64,000 nucleotides of DNA, taken from positions 248,001-312,000 of the forward strand of contig NZ_JALDNB010000004.1 in the NCBI RefSeq assembly GCF_022699665.1. Reading direction: 5' to 3'. This document shows, piece after piece, positions 37,916-48,045 of the stretch (positions are counted from its first letter, which is position 1; every line of letters begins with the position of its first letter). The position numbers and the translations under genes were made by a program. The notes beneath the pieces were generated by a model. The model worked only from the letters and a program-made list of their open reading frames with translations. It did no database searches and was not told the DNA's origin. Source of the stretch: Chryseobacterium aahli. Lineage in GTDB: Bacteria > Bacteroidota > Bacteroidia > Flavobacteriales > Weeksellaceae.

Positions 37916-40900
37916 ATGAGTTTTTTAAATAAAGTTCTTAAAGGGTTTTTGGGAGACAAAAAAGCGCAGGACCTAAAAGAAGTAAAAAAAGTTGTAACAA
38001 AAATAAAATCTGTTGAACCAGCCATCGGAGAATTATCTGATGACGGTTTGAGAGAAAAGACCGCTGAATTTAAATCTAAAATTAAAGAAGCGACTAATAC
38101 AATTACAACTCAGATAGAAGAAATCAAAGAGCAAATCAAAAACTCAAAAAATGTTGATGAAAAAGAGGCTCTTTTCTCTAAAATAGAAGCTTTGAAAAAA
38201 GATTCTTACGAGATTGAAGAAAAAGTTCTTTTACAGGTTCTACCGGAAGCTTTTGCGTTGATCAAAGAAACATCTAGAAGATGGGCTCAAAACGGAGAAA
38301 TTCGTGTGACGGCTACAGATTGGGATAAAGAACTTGCTGCAACTAAAGATTTCGTTGAAATCCAAGGAAATGAAGCAGTTTGGAAAAACTCATGGAATGC
38401 AGCCGGAACTCCTATTTTGTGGGATATGGTGCATTACGATACTCAGTTTATCGGTGGTGTGATTCTTCACAGTGGTAAAATTGCTGAGATGGCAACGGGT
38501 GAAGGTAAGACTTTGGTGGGAACACTTCCAATTTACCTAAATGCACTTCCTGAAAGAGGTGTACACGTTGTAACCGTGAATGATTATTTAGCAAAGCGTG
38601 ACTCCGCTTGGATGGGACCTTTGTACCAATTCCACGGAATGTCTATCGACTGTATCGATAATCACCAACCGAACTCAGACGGAAGAAGAAAAGCATACAA
38701 CTCAGATATTACTTACGGAACGAATAACGAATTCGGTTTCGATTATCTGAGAGATAACATGGTGGCTTCACCTTCAGAATTGGTACAGAGAGAATTGAAC
38801 TTTGCAATTGTGGATGAGGTTGACTCAGTTTTGGTGGATGATGCAAGAACACCTTTGATTATTTCTGGTCCCGTTCCACAGGGAGACAGACAAGAATTTG
38901 ATGTTCTTAAACCTTCTATCGACAGAATTGTTGAAGTTCAGAAAAAAACCGTTTCTGCAATTTTCAATGAAGCAAAAAAATTAATCGCTGCTGGTAAGAC
39001 TAAAGAAGGAGGATTCAAATTACTTCAGGCTTACAGAGGTTTACCAAAAAACAGACAGTTAATTAAGTTTTTATCAGAAAGCGGAAACCGTGCATTGCTT
39101 CAAAAAACTGAAGCTCAATACATGGCTGACAACAACCGTGATATGCCGATTGTAGATCAGGATCTTTACTTCGTAATTGAAGAAAAAAACAATCAGGTTG
39201 ATTTGACGGATAAAGGTGTTGAATATATGTCTCAAGGAAATGAAGACAATAACTTCTTCGTTCTTCCGGACATTGGAACTGAGATTGCTGAAGTAGAAGC
39301 TAAAAATTTATCTAAAGAAGAGGAATTCGAAGCTAAAGAAAAACTATTCTCTGATTTTGCCGAAAAATCTGAGCGTGTTCACACGATGAGCCAATTGTTG
39401 AAAGCCTACACATTATTTGAAAAAGATGATGAATATGTAGTGATCGATGGTGAAGTAAAAATCGTTGATGAGCAGACAGGTCGTATCATGGAAGGAAGAC
39501 GTTATTCTGACGGTCTTCACCAAGCGATTGAAGCTAAAGAAAGTGTAAAAATCGAAGCAGCTACTCAGACATTTGCAACGGTGACTCTTCAGAACTACTT
39601 CCGTATGTACAACAAACTTGCGGGGATGACGGGTACGGCAGAAACTGAGGCTGGAGAACTTTGGCAGATTTATAAATTAGATGTGGTAGTTATTCCTACC
39701 AACCGTCCGATTCAAAGAAATGATAAACAAGATTTGGTTTTCAAAACCAACAGAGAAAAATACAATGCAGTAATTGAAGAAATCGAGAACTTAACATCAG
39801 CCGGAAGACCAGTATTGGTTGGGACGACTTCAGTTGAGATTTCTCAGTTGCTTTCAAAAGCACTTCAGTTAAGAAAAATTCAGCACCAGGTGTTGAATGC
39901 GAAACTTCACAAGAAAGAAGCAGAAATCGTTGCCGGAGCGGGTCAGCCAGGAGTTGTAACCATTGCAACCAACATGGCAGGTCGTGGTACCGATATTAAG
40001 CTTTCAAAAGAAGTAAAAGAATCGGGTGGTTTAGCGATCATCGGAACAGAAAGACACGATTCTAGACGTGTTGACAGACAGCTGAGAGGTAGAGCAGGAC
40101 GTCAGGGAGATCCTGGTAGTTCGCAATTCTATGTTTCTTTGGAAGACAACTTAATGCGTTTATTCGGTTCTGAAAGAATTGCTAAAATGATGGACAGAAT
40201 GGGTCATAAAGATGGTGAAGTGATTCAGCATTCTATGATTTCTAAGTCTATCGAGAGAGCTCAGAAAAAAGTAGAAGAAAACAACTTCGGAACAAGAAAG
40301 AGACTTCTTGAGTACGATGATGTGATGAATAAGCAGCGTGACGTAATCTACAAGAGAAGAAAGAACGCTTTGTTCGGTGATCACTTGAAGTACGATATCA
40401 CCAACATGATTTTTGATGTTTCAAATTCTATTGTGGCTAAAGGTAAAGCTACCGGAAACTTTAAAGATTTTGAATTTGAAGTGATTAAAAACTTCACCAT
40501 GGAATCTCCGGTTTCTGAAAATGATTTTAAATCTAAACAAATTCCTGAACTGACAGATCTTCTTTTCAAAGCAGCTCAGGCTGACTATGACATGAAGCTG
40601 AATCTTCTGAAAGAAAAATCATTCCCGATTATTGAGAATGTGTATCAGAATCAAGGTTCAATGTTTAAAATGATTCAGGTTCCATTTACAGATGGAGTGA
40701 AAACTTTAACGATTGTTACAGATTTAAAAGAAGCTCATGATTCGAACTGTGACAGTTTAATTAATGATTTTGAAAAGAATATCACTTTATCAATCATCGA
40801 TGAAAACTGGAAACTTCACCTTCGAGAAATGGATGATTTGAGAAAATCTTCTCAAGGAGCTGTGTACGAACAAAAAGATCCATTGGTCATCTACAAGCAG

Positions 40901-40987
40901 GAATCTTTCCATTTGTTCAGCGAAATGGTTGACAAAATGAACAAAGAAATAATTTCATTCTTATACAGAGGAGAAATTCCCGCGTAA
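37916..40987 (+). CDS. secA: Preprotein translocase ATPase SecA
   Basis: SecA drives export of unfolded preproteins through SecYEG. The 1023-residue protein has Walker [12 protein letters not shown] near residue 193, [30 protein letters not shown], Walker [21 protein letters not shown], and in the second motor domain [51 protein letters not shown] motifs. It is longer than E. coli SecA through insertions around residues 60-110 and 330-420, as in other Bacteroidota. The C-terminus stops at FLYRGEIPA and lacks the Cys-rich zinc tail that binds SecB and lipids. A terminator follows. Confidence 0.98.
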   Translation: MSFLNKVLKGFLGDKKAQDLKEVKKVVTKIKSVEPAIGELSDDGLREKTAEFKSKIKEATNTITTQIEEIKEQIKNSKNVDEKEALFSKIEALKKDSYEIEEKVLLQVLPEAFALIKETSRRWAQNGEIRVTATDWDKELAATKDFVEIQGNEAVWKNSWNAAGTPILWDMVHYDTQFIGGVILHSGKIAEMATGEGKTLVGTLPIYLNALPERGVHVVTVNDYLAKRDSAWMGPLYQFHGMSIDCIDNHQPNSDGRRKAYNSDITYGTNNEFGFDYLRDNMVASPSELVQRELNFAIVDEVDSVLVDDARTPLIISGPVPQGDRQEFDVLKPSIDRIVEVQKKTVSAIFNEAKKLIAAGKTKEGGFKLLQAYRGLPKNRQLIKFLSESGNRALLQKTEAQYMADNNRDMPIVDQDLYFVIEEKNNQVDLTDKGVEYMSQGNEDNNFFVLPDIGTEIAEVEAKNLSKEEEFEAKEKLFSDFAEKSERVHTMSQLLKAYTLFEKDDEYVVIDGEVKIVDEQTGRIMEGRRYSDGLHQAIEAKESVKIEAATQTFATVTLQNYFRMYNKLAGMTGTAETEAGELWQIYKLDVVVIPTNRPIQRNDKQDLVFKTNREKYNAVIEEIENLTSAGRPVLVGTTSVEISQLLSKALQLRKIQHQVLNAKLHKKEAEIVAGAGQPGVVTIATNMAGRGTDIKLSKEVKESGGLAIIGTERHDSRRVDRQLRGRAGRQGDPGSSQFYVSLEDNLMRLFGSERIAKMMDRMGHKDGEVIQHSMISKSIERAQKKVEENNFGTRKRLLEYDDVMNKQRDVIYKRRKNALFGDHLKYDITNMIFDVSNSIVAKGKATGNFKDFEFEVIKNFTMESPVSENDFKSKQIPELTDLLFKAAQADYDMKLNLLKEKSFPIIENVYQNQGSMFKMIQVPFTDGVKTLTIVTDLKEAHDSNCDSLINDFEKNITLSIIDENWKLHLREMDDLRKSSQGAVYEQKDPLVIYKQESFHLFSEMVDKMNKEIISFLYRGEIPA

Positions 40988-41007
40988 GAGACAATTACAG
41001 ATATGAT

Positions 41008-41040
41008 AAAAAACCGCTTCAATTGAAGCGGTTTTTTTTG
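41008..41040 (+). terminator. secA terminator
   Basis: Perfect stem AAACCGCTTC / GAAGCGGTTT with an AATT tip and a run of eight T residues. Confidence 0.95.
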
Positions 41041-41117
41041 TTATTTAGTGAATAGCACATCTAAAGAAACATGACAAATGTCAATTTTTACAATTTATTT
41101 AGAATAATTAAAAACAA

Positions 41118-41125
41118 TATATTTG
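41118..41125 (+). promoter_or_regulatory. -7 promoter element of the siderophore receptor gene
   Basis: TATATTTG, exact TAnnTTTG match, 17 bases before the ATG at 41143. Confidence 0.55.
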
Positions 41126-41142
41126 CCAAAAATAATTCTTTC

Positions 41143-43341
41143 ATGAAAAAGCTACTGGTTTGCGCATCATTGTTGGGTTCAATGATAACGTTTGCACAAG
41201 AAAAAGACACAATCAAGTCTAATGATATTGAAGAAGTTGTAGTAAACGGAAAATACTACAAAAAATATGTGGAAAAAGAGGGGTCATCTTCTCTTAGATT
41301 AGATGAGGAGCTTATCAAAATCCCTCAAAACATCTCAATCATTACCAATAGAGCTTTGGAAGATCAGCAAGTTACAACTTTGAGTGATGGTGTTCTTAGA
41401 AACGTTGCCGGAGCTCAGAGATTAGAACACTGGGGAGATATGTATACGAGAGTAAACATGAGAGGATCCAGAGCCGCAGCATTTATGAATGGAGTGAACG
41501 TAACTTCAAACTGGGGACCTTTAAGCGAAGACATGTCTTTCGTTGATCATATCGAATTTATTAAAGGGCCATCAGGGTTTTTAATGTCAAACGGAGAGCC
41601 AAGTGGTATCTACAATATTGTGACTAAAAAACCAACAGGAAATGCTTTAAACGGAAGTGCTAGGGTGACCCTTGGAAGCTTCAATATGTACAGAGGCGAA
41701 ACAGATATCGATACAAAGATTACTGATAAAGTAGCTTTCAGATTAAATTTAATGGCTCAGAACAAAAACAGTTTCAGGGACTACGAGTTTAATGACAGAT
41801 ACATCATCAACCCATCAATTAAAGTAAACCTTTCTGACAAAACTACTTTAACTGCAGAATACATTTATCAGAAAGCAAAAATGTCTGAAGTAGGTTCTGC
41901 ATACGTTTTCAGCTTTGACGGGTACGCTACAAGACCTGTAGAATATACTTCCACAGATTCTGGACTTGCGCCAACTAAAGTTGACAATAATACGGTAAAC
42001 GTAAATCTACAACATAAATTTAACGAAAACTGGAAGCTAACTTCTCAATTAACTTACGTTAATGAATATACAATGGGAAGTAACCTTTGGCCAAGCAGTT
42101 TCGAGGGTAATTATATGATCCGTCGTCTAGGATATTGGGAAGGTGATAATACCATGAAGTTCGGACAAGTTTTCTTAAATGGATATGCGAAAACTGGCGT
42201 TGTTTCTCACAAAATTTTAGCAGGGCTTGATTTAGGAAGCAAAAAATACATGGCAGACTGGTCTCAAGGATATAACCTTGATAAGTACAATGAAACAGAT
42301 GATTATACTTTGCCCGCAGATCATAAATATTGGTATAATTTAAATACAAATAACTACGACATAAACGGAGCAGGAACTTACTACGGTCCAAATAATACCA
42401 CAGCATACCTTCCTTTTGATGGCACTACAAAACCTCTTTCTGTAAGAGCTGGCGCAGGAAGTACTTTGGAGCAGAATTATACTGGTCTATATTTACAAGA
42501 CGAATTAGGATTTTTAGATGATAAATTGAGAGTAACACTTGCTGCTCGTTACACAACCGTTAAAGAAAACAGCTATGGAACAAAATCTGAAGCTGACAAA
42601 ATTACTCCACGTGTTGGTATTAGCTATTCTATCGATGAATCGATGTCTGTTTACGGTTTATATGATCAGGCATTCGTTCCTCAGGCAGCAATTTTCAGAG
42701 ACGGAAGTACAGTAAAACCAATTACCGGAAACAACATGGAAATTGGTCTGAAAAAAGATTGGTTCGGAGGAAAATGGAATACAACATTGTCTGCCTACAA
42801 CATTATAAAAAATAACGCTACAATAGGCGATCCTACAAACAGTCCAATCGAACAATTCTCAATTCTACTTGGAAAAACAAGAGTACAAGGTGTAGAATTT
42901 GATCTTAAAGGGGAAATCACAAAAGGATTCAACGCAATCTTCAACTACGCGTTTACAGAAAACAAAATAACAGAATCGAATGATCCTGTTGGTAATCCTG
43001 AAGGGAAAAGAGTTCCCGGATACGCAAAACATACAGCGAATGGATGGCTAAATTACACATTTACAGATAGTGTTTTAGAAGGATTCGGATTAAGCTTCGG
43101 TGGAACTTATCTTGCTGATAGAAGCAGCTGGGATTGGGGAGGAACTAACACTCAGCAAATGAATGATTATGTAAAATTTGATGCTGGTGCATCTTGGGAA
43201 AACACAAAATTCAGAGTTGGTTTGAATATATTTAATGTATTCAACAGATACCTGTATTCAGGATCTCCTTACGGTAACTATTATTATTACCAAGCTGAAG
43301 CTCCAAGAAACTTCAGATTATCAATAGGATATAAATTTTAA
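41143..43341 (+). CDS. TonB-dependent siderophore receptor
   Basis: A 732-residue outer-membrane receptor. The signal peptide MKKLLVCASLLGSMITFAQ is followed by a TonB box-like IEEVVVNGKYYK, the plug domain (IPQNISIITNRALEDQQ, TRVNMRGSRAAAFMNGV, VDHIEFIKGPSGFLMSNGEP, IYNIVTKKP) and a 22-strand barrel ending in the aromatic YKF, as required for outer-membrane insertion. The plug is like FhuA/FpvA-type ferric-siderophore receptors. The frame extends 24 codons upstream, but those overlap the promoter, so the ATG at 41143 is used. It is the first half of a receptor-PepSY module that is repeated directly downstream; a hairpin with a T run separates it from its PepSY partner. Confidence 0.92.
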   Translation: MKKLLVCASLLGSMITFAQEKDTIKSNDIEEVVVNGKYYKKYVEKEGSSSLRLDEELIKIPQNISIITNRALEDQQVTTLSDGVLRNVAGAQRLEHWGDMYTRVNMRGSRAAAFMNGVNVTSNWGPLSEDMSFVDHIEFIKGPSGFLMSNGEPSGIYNIVTKKPTGNALNGSARVTLGSFNMYRGETDIDTKITDKVAFRLNLMAQNKNSFRDYEFNDRYIINPSIKVNLSDKTTLTAEYIYQKAKMSEVGSAYVFSFDGYATRPVEYTSTDSGLAPTKVDNNTVNVNLQHKFNENWKLTSQLTYVNEYTMGSNLWPSSFEGNYMIRRLGYWEGDNTMKFGQVFLNGYAKTGVVSHKILAGLDLGSKKYMADWSQGYNLDKYNETDDYTLPADHKYWYNLNTNNYDINGAGTYYGPNNTTAYLPFDGTTKPLSVRAGAGSTLEQNYTGLYLQDELGFLDDKLRVTLAARYTTVKENSYGTKSEADKITPRVGISYSIDESMSVYGLYDQAFVPQAAIFRDGSTVKPITGNNMEIGLKKDWFGGKWNTTLSAYNIIKNNATIGDPTNSPIEQFSILLGKTRVQGVEFDLKGEITKGFNAIFNYAFTENKITESNDPVGNPEGKRVPGYAKHTANGWLNYTFTDSVLEGFGLSFGGTYLADRSSWDWGGTNTQQMNDYVKFDAGASWENTKFRVGLNIFNVFNRYLYSGSPYGNYYYYQAEAPRNFRLSIGYKF

Positions 43342-43347
43342 ATAATT

Positions 43348-43376
43348 AAAAGCTAGCCAATGGCTAGCTTTTTTTA
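43348..43376 (+). terminator. Terminator or attenuator abutting the PepSY gene start
   Basis: Perfect stem AAAGCTAGCC / GGCTAGCTTT with an AAT loop and seven T residues. The T run ends two bases before the ATG of the PepSY gene, so that gene needs read-through or a very close alternative start site. Confidence 0.85.
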
Positions 43377-43377
43377 T

Positions 43378-44580
43378 ATGAAGAAGAAGCATCATCATAA
43401 AAAGAAACCTTCGTTTATAAAAAAATGGTCTGCTAAACTGCATTTGTGGTTTGGTTTATCTGTTGGGATTATAGTATTCATCATTTCTTTGACGGGGACG
43501 ATGTATGTTTTTAAAGATGAGATTCAAAGTCAGCTCAGGAAAGATGCGATTTACGTTAAGAAAGAATCTATCATTGCAGAGCCTTTGTCTATTGAAGTAC
43601 TTCGTGATAAAGTTTCGTTAGAGGTTAATGAAAAATATCAGATTAGCTCTGTGGAGATTCCTTTAGATAAAAATAAATCTTATGAATTTCTCTACTACGA
43701 AAAAGATAAAAAAGCCTGGAATTATTTTGATGAAGTGAAAATCAACAAATTGGTTTATGTGAACCAGTACACTGGAGAAATTCTGGGAATTTATAATGAA
43801 AAATATGACCTCTTCCCTATTTTAAAATCCATTCACTGGAGCTTATTATTAAAAGCTGACTGGGGAAAATATGTAGTAGGAATTCCGGTTGTCTTGTTTA
43901 TCATTATGCTTATTACGGGAATCGTTCTCTGGTGGCCAAAAAATAAGAAAATGATAAAAGGTCGTTTTTCATTTGACTGGAAAAACGTAAAAACATGGAA
44001 ACGTAAAAACTATGATCTTCATAATGTTTTAGGATTTTACGCTTCATTTATTGCTTTAATAATGAGCCTTTCAGGAATTTATTTCGCATACCCTTGGGTA
44101 AAAAATGCGTTCAATTTTACATTATCCGGTTCGGTCGATTTACCTAAAGAAAAGGAGGCCGAATCTCCTGATTCACTTCTAGCAAAAAACAACTTAGTTT
44201 TTGACCTTACCGCAAAAGAGACCCGAAAATTATATGTAAGCTCGTCAAGTTTCAGAATTCCATTAAATGGAAAAAATAAAAAAGGAAAAGATTTAAAAAA
44301 CATTCCGGTGACTGTCTATGGTGAAGATGGAAAATTTGCCATCAGAAATCAATTAGCATTTGATAAATATTCAGGAAAACTACTGTCTAATAAACCTCAT
44401 CAGGAACTTAATACTGCAGAAAAATATGCCTATGCCAATTATGACATTCACACAGGATCCTATTTCGGATTCATAGGAAAGATTATTTGGTTTATTGCAG
44501 GGCTGATCTGCACATCATTGCCCGTAACGGGATTTTTAATATGGCTGGGGAAACAAAAGAAAAAAGGAATTAAAGCGTAA
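43378..44580 (+). CDS. PepSY-associated transmembrane protein, copy 1
   Basis: A 400-residue inner-membrane protein of the PepSY/PiuB family. It starts with a His/Lys-rich tail (MKKKHHHKKKPSFIKKWSAK), then a span at about 27-47, a periplasmic PepSY domain (LRDKVSLEVNEKYQISSVEI), the IHWSLLLKADWGKYVVGIPVV span, RKNYDLHNVLGFYASFIALIMSLSG, a second periplasmic domain and a final span. Conserved His residues in HLWFG, HWS, DLHN and DIHTG could bind heme or metal. Family members occur with siderophore receptors and are thought to reduce or release iron in the periplasm. It is about half identical by eye to the protein at 46752. An upstream frame extension overlaps the hairpin, so the ATG at 43378 is used. 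Confidence 0.85.
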   Translation: MKKKHHHKKKPSFIKKWSAKLHLWFGLSVGIIVFIISLTGTMYVFKDEIQSQLRKDAIYVKKESIIAEPLSIEVLRDKVSLEVNEKYQISSVEIPLDKNKSYEFLYYEKDKKAWNYFDEVKINKLVYVNQYTGEILGIYNEKYDLFPILKSIHWSLLLKADWGKYVVGIPVVLFIIMLITGIVLWWPKNKKMIKGRFSFDWKNVKTWKRKNYDLHNVLGFYASFIALIMSLSGIYFAYPWVKNAFNFTLSGSVDLPKEKEAESPDSLLAKNNLVFDLTAKETRKLYVSSSSFRIPLNGKNKKGKDLKNIPVTVYGEDGKFAIRNQLAFDKYSGKLLSNKPHQELNTAEKYAYANYDIHTGSYFGFIGKIIWFIAGLICTSLPVTGFLIWLGKQKKKGIKA

Positions 44581-44582
44581 TC

Positions 44583-46700
44583 ATGAAGAAAATCATTTTA
44601 TCTGTAGCATCTTTAGCTACTGTCACAACATTTGCTCAACAAAAAGATTCTTTACAGGTTAAAGACGTAGACGAAGTGGTAATGACGGCTTCCAGAAAAA
44701 GCGAAAACATCAAAGAAATACCAAGTTCAGTTACGATTGTCGGCGAAAAGCAGATTCAGTCGCAATTAACGGTTAACTCAGATATTACAAGTATTTTACA
44801 ATATACGGTTCCGAGTTTGGCGACAAGCTCAGGACAGACTTCAAATACCGGACAAACGTTGAGAGGACGCCAGGTTTTGGTTTTAATTGACGGAATACCG
44901 CAATCCACTCCACTGAGAAACGGAGCGAGAGACTTACGAGTGATTGATCCTACCGTTATCGAAAGAATTGAAGTGATCAAAGGTGCTTCATCAATCTATG
45001 GAAACGGTGCAGACGGAGGAATTATCAATTACATTACAAGAAAAAGCAAATCAGATAAAAAGATTTCCGGAATTTCTCAAGTTGGCATTACCATACAGCC
45101 TTACGGAGGAACTCTTGGTGTGCGAGCCAGTCAGTTTTTATCCGGAAAAATCACAGATAAATTCGATTATGTAGCTTCTTTCGCTTACGAAAGAACTGGG
45201 TATATGAAAGATGCAGATGGTGTCAATTTAAGTCCAACGTACAGTCCTGCAAAAATGGATAACTACAACGGAATGTTGAAATTAGGCTATAATTTTAATG
45301 AAAATCAAAGAATTGAAGCATCCTACATTGGTTATGCTTCAAAATCTGATCTTAATTTAGGTTTAAAAACAGGAAAATATGGCCAAATTCCAACGATCGG
45401 GGAAGGCGAAAGCAAAAACTTAGACACAACACCTCAGGGAACACCGAGAAATCACAATTTTAAAATCAGCTACGACAATAAGAATATATTTTGGAAGACC
45501 TCACTCAATCTCAACCTTTATCTGCAGGATTTCAGAACCGTCTACGGATATAGCGACACTTTCTTGAACGGAGGTCAGTCTAATGTTATTTCCAATAAAA
45601 AAGGAGCAAGACTTAATTTGGATACTCAATTGTGGAATGCTAAAAATTCTCAGGGAGAAGTAATTTATGGAGTGGATATCCTGAATGACCAAACCGTTCA
45701 GAAACTAGAAGACGGCCGTTACTGGACTCCAGATATGGATATGACCAACATAGCCCCTTTTCTATTGGTGAAAATTGATTTACTAAAGAAATTAACGATC
45801 AAAGGAGGACTTCGCTATGAAAACATGAAAGTAAAAGTAGGTGATTTTGACACTCTTTCGTCACTAAAAGCCGATGGAACTTTTACCAAAAGTATTTTTG
45901 TGACAGGTGGAGAATTGGAATACAATGCATTAGTAGCCAATCTTGGACTCCGTTATAATATCAACCCGATGATTAATCTTTTCGGGAGTTTTTCACAGGC
46001 TTATTCAATTAACGAGTTGGGAAGAATTTTAAGAACCTCAACTTCCGATACGATTACCAAGCTCGAAACCAAACCAATCATTGTCAACAACTACGAATTG
46101 GGAGCAACAGGGCAAATTACCAAATGGTTAAATTATGAAGTAACTTCTTACGTAAGTACATCAAAATTAGGAGCTACATTCATCCAAAGTCCAGACAGAG
46201 CTTTAACAATCCAGAGATCTCCCGAAATGGTGTATGGTGTGGAAGGATTTTTACATTTCACTCCTGCAAAATGGATCAATTTCGGAGGAAGCTACAGCTG
46301 GATGGAAGGAATTACTTCTGTAAAAGATGACGGAGATTATTCAACAAAAATTAATAACAGCAGAATTTCTGCACCGAAAGTTTTAGCATATGTTCAGGTA
46401 AGACCTACCGAAAAATTATCTGTCGGAGTAGACATGCTCAATGCTTTCAGGCAAAATAGGTTTGGCCCAAATGCAAAAACAGGATTGTATGTTTATGGCG
46501 AAGGTGAAGTACCCGGCTACACAGTTTTCAACTTTAAATCGAGCTATGATGTTAACCAAAACTGGAAAGTATCTTTAGGAGTAGAAAATGTGTTCAACAA
46601 AATGTACCAGCCTGCAATTGCGTGGTGGGCAGCAAGAGACGCAGACTTCACGAATTCATTAGGGATGCGTGGAACGTTCATGGTTGAATACAGATTTTAA
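44583..46700 (+). CDS. TonB-dependent receptor of the iron/siderophore type
   Basis: A 705-residue outer-membrane receptor with signal peptide MKKIILSVASLATVTTFAQ, TonB box-like VDEVVMTASRKSENIKEIP, a plug (SVTIVGEKQIQSQL, GQTLRGRQVLVLIDGIPQS, VIERIEVIKGASSIYGNGADG, IINYITRK) and a barrel ending in FMVEYRF. It starts two bases after the first PepSY stop codon, so receptor 2 can be translated from the same message. It is only distantly like the first receptor, so the two modules probably take up different ligands. It is followed by 51 bases containing a new promoter element and then by PepSY copy 2. Confidence 0.92.
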   Translation: MKKIILSVASLATVTTFAQQKDSLQVKDVDEVVMTASRKSENIKEIPSSVTIVGEKQIQSQLTVNSDITSILQYTVPSLATSSGQTSNTGQTLRGRQVLVLIDGIPQSTPLRNGARDLRVIDPTVIERIEVIKGASSIYGNGADGGIINYITRKSKSDKKISGISQVGITIQPYGGTLGVRASQFLSGKITDKFDYVASFAYERTGYMKDADGVNLSPTYSPAKMDNYNGMLKLGYNFNENQRIEASYIGYASKSDLNLGLKTGKYGQIPTIGEGESKNLDTTPQGTPRNHNFKISYDNKNIFWKTSLNLNLYLQDFRTVYGYSDTFLNGGQSNVISNKKGARLNLDTQLWNAKNSQGEVIYGVDILNDQTVQKLEDGRYWTPDMDMTNIAPFLLVKIDLLKKLTIKGGLRYENMKVKVGDFDTLSSLKADGTFTKSIFVTGGELEYNALVANLGLRYNINPMINLFGSFSQAYSINELGRILRTSTSDTITKLETKPIIVNNYELGATGQITKWLNYEVTSYVSTSKLGATFIQSPDRALTIQRSPEMVYGVEGFLHFTPAKWINFGGSYSWMEGITSVKDDGDYSTKINNSRISAPKVLAYVQVRPTEKLSVGVDMLNAFRQNRFGPNAKTGLYVYGEGEVPGYTVFNFKSSYDVNQNWKVSLGVENVFNKMYQPAIAWWAARDADFTNSLGMRGTFMVEYRF

Positions 46701-46726
46701 TTAATCTAAATAAAAATAGAAAATCT

Positions 46727-46734
46727 TATATTTG
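46727..46734 (+). promoter_or_regulatory. -7 promoter element of PepSY copy 2
   Basis: TATATTTG, exact TAnnTTTG match, 17 bases before the ATG at 46752, the same spacing as at the first receptor. Confidence 0.55.
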
Positions 46735-46751
46735 CACAACTTTAGAAATTC

Positions 46752-47963
46752 ATGAAGAAAAAATATCACCACAAAAAGAAACCAAGTCTTTTCAAAAAAT
46801 GGACAGGGAAACTGCATTTATGGTTCGGATTAGGAATCGGATTTTTGATTTTCATTATCTCAATTACCGGTGCTTTGTATGTGTTCAAAGACGAGGTCGA
46901 AAACTTTACCAGAAAAGAGGTTATCTATCATAATGAGCCCAATATTGATCAGAAACAAATCCTTCCAATCAGAGTTTTAGAAAAATCGGTGGTGGCACAG
47001 GTGAAAGAAAAATATCCCGTGCATTGGGTCAATATTCCGATTGATAAAAAGATGTCTTACCAGTTTTATTGGTATGAGCACAATCCGAAAGCATGGAATT
47101 ATTTTGAAGAATTTCCTATTTACAAGTTGGCTTACGTCAATCCATATAACGGGAAAGTTTTACAGACTTACGACGAGAAAAACGGCTTTTTTCAGATTGT
47201 AAAAATGATTCACTGGAGTTATTTACTAAAACAGGAATGGGGAACTTACGTCGTAGGAATACCGGTGATTATCTTTGTCATTATGCTGATTTCAGGGATT
47301 ATCTTATGGTGGCCAAAAAACAAAGCAGCCAGAAAACAACGTTTTTCATTCAAATGGCAAAATGTAAAAAGCTGGAAAAGAAAAAACTACGACCTTCACA
47401 ATGTTTTAGGTTTTTACGCATCCATATTTGCTTTAATATTTTCACTTACCGGTTTATTCTATGCCTTTTTTGTTGTTCAGGCGGCATTCTACTTTATTTT
47501 TTCCGGTGGAAGTACGGCTTATCCGGACTTTACATCCATTAAAACAAAAGCTCCGATTGAGTTGAGAACCGAAGGCACTTTAGACAAAATCAGCAATACG
47601 GTAAAAGCAAAATATCCTGAATCTTTCGGGTTCGCAATCGATTTAGGACATCCCCATATGGATGATCATGAACATCCGAATTTTGAGGTTTATGTAAAAC
47701 ACCTCTCCTATTCTTATCATAAAAGCAGCAGTTTGATTTTTGACGAAAACTCTGGTGAGCTTCTACATACTCACGATATGAAAGACAAAAACTTTGGTGA
47801 AAAAGCCGTAGGAGCCAACTATGATATTCACGTAGGTTCAATCTTAGGATTACCAACCAAAATCATTGCATTTCTTGTCAGCTTAATTTGTGCTTCACTT
47901 CCTGTAACCGGATTTTTAGTGTGGTGGGGAAGAAGAAAAAAGGTAAAAAAAGTGATCTCATAA
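46752..47963 (+). CDS. PepSY-associated transmembrane protein, copy 2
   Basis: A 403-residue paralogue of the protein at 43378 with the same layout: Lys/His-rich start (MKKKYHHKKKPSLFKKWTGK), HLWFGLGIGFLIFIIS span, PepSY domain, IHWSYLLKQEWGTYVVGIPV, RKNYDLHNVLGFYASIFALIF, a periplasmic loop and C-terminal span SLICASLPVTGFLVWWG. The second loop has extra His residues (LGHPHMDDHEHPNF) not found in copy 1, which suggests metal binding. It has its own promoter element, unlike copy 1. It probably works with the receptor just upstream in iron or heme handling. Confidence 0.86.
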   Translation: MKKKYHHKKKPSLFKKWTGKLHLWFGLGIGFLIFIISITGALYVFKDEVENFTRKEVIYHNEPNIDQKQILPIRVLEKSVVAQVKEKYPVHWVNIPIDKKMSYQFYWYEHNPKAWNYFEEFPIYKLAYVNPYNGKVLQTYDEKNGFFQIVKMIHWSYLLKQEWGTYVVGIPVIIFVIMLISGIILWWPKNKAARKQRFSFKWQNVKSWKRKNYDLHNVLGFYASIFALIFSLTGLFYAFFVVQAAFYFIFSGGSTAYPDFTSIKTKAPIELRTEGTLDKISNTVKAKYPESFGFAIDLGHPHMDDHEHPNFEVYVKHLSYSYHKSSSLIFDENSGELLHTHDMKDKNFGEKAVGANYDIHVGSILGLPTKIIAFLVSLICASLPVTGFLVWWGRRKKVKKVIS

Positions 47964-48045
47964 TTTTTTAATAATATTCTACATTAAGCATTATTAATAC
48001 AATCTTTTTTATAAATTTATTGCCTCGAAATTATACAATAAGAAA

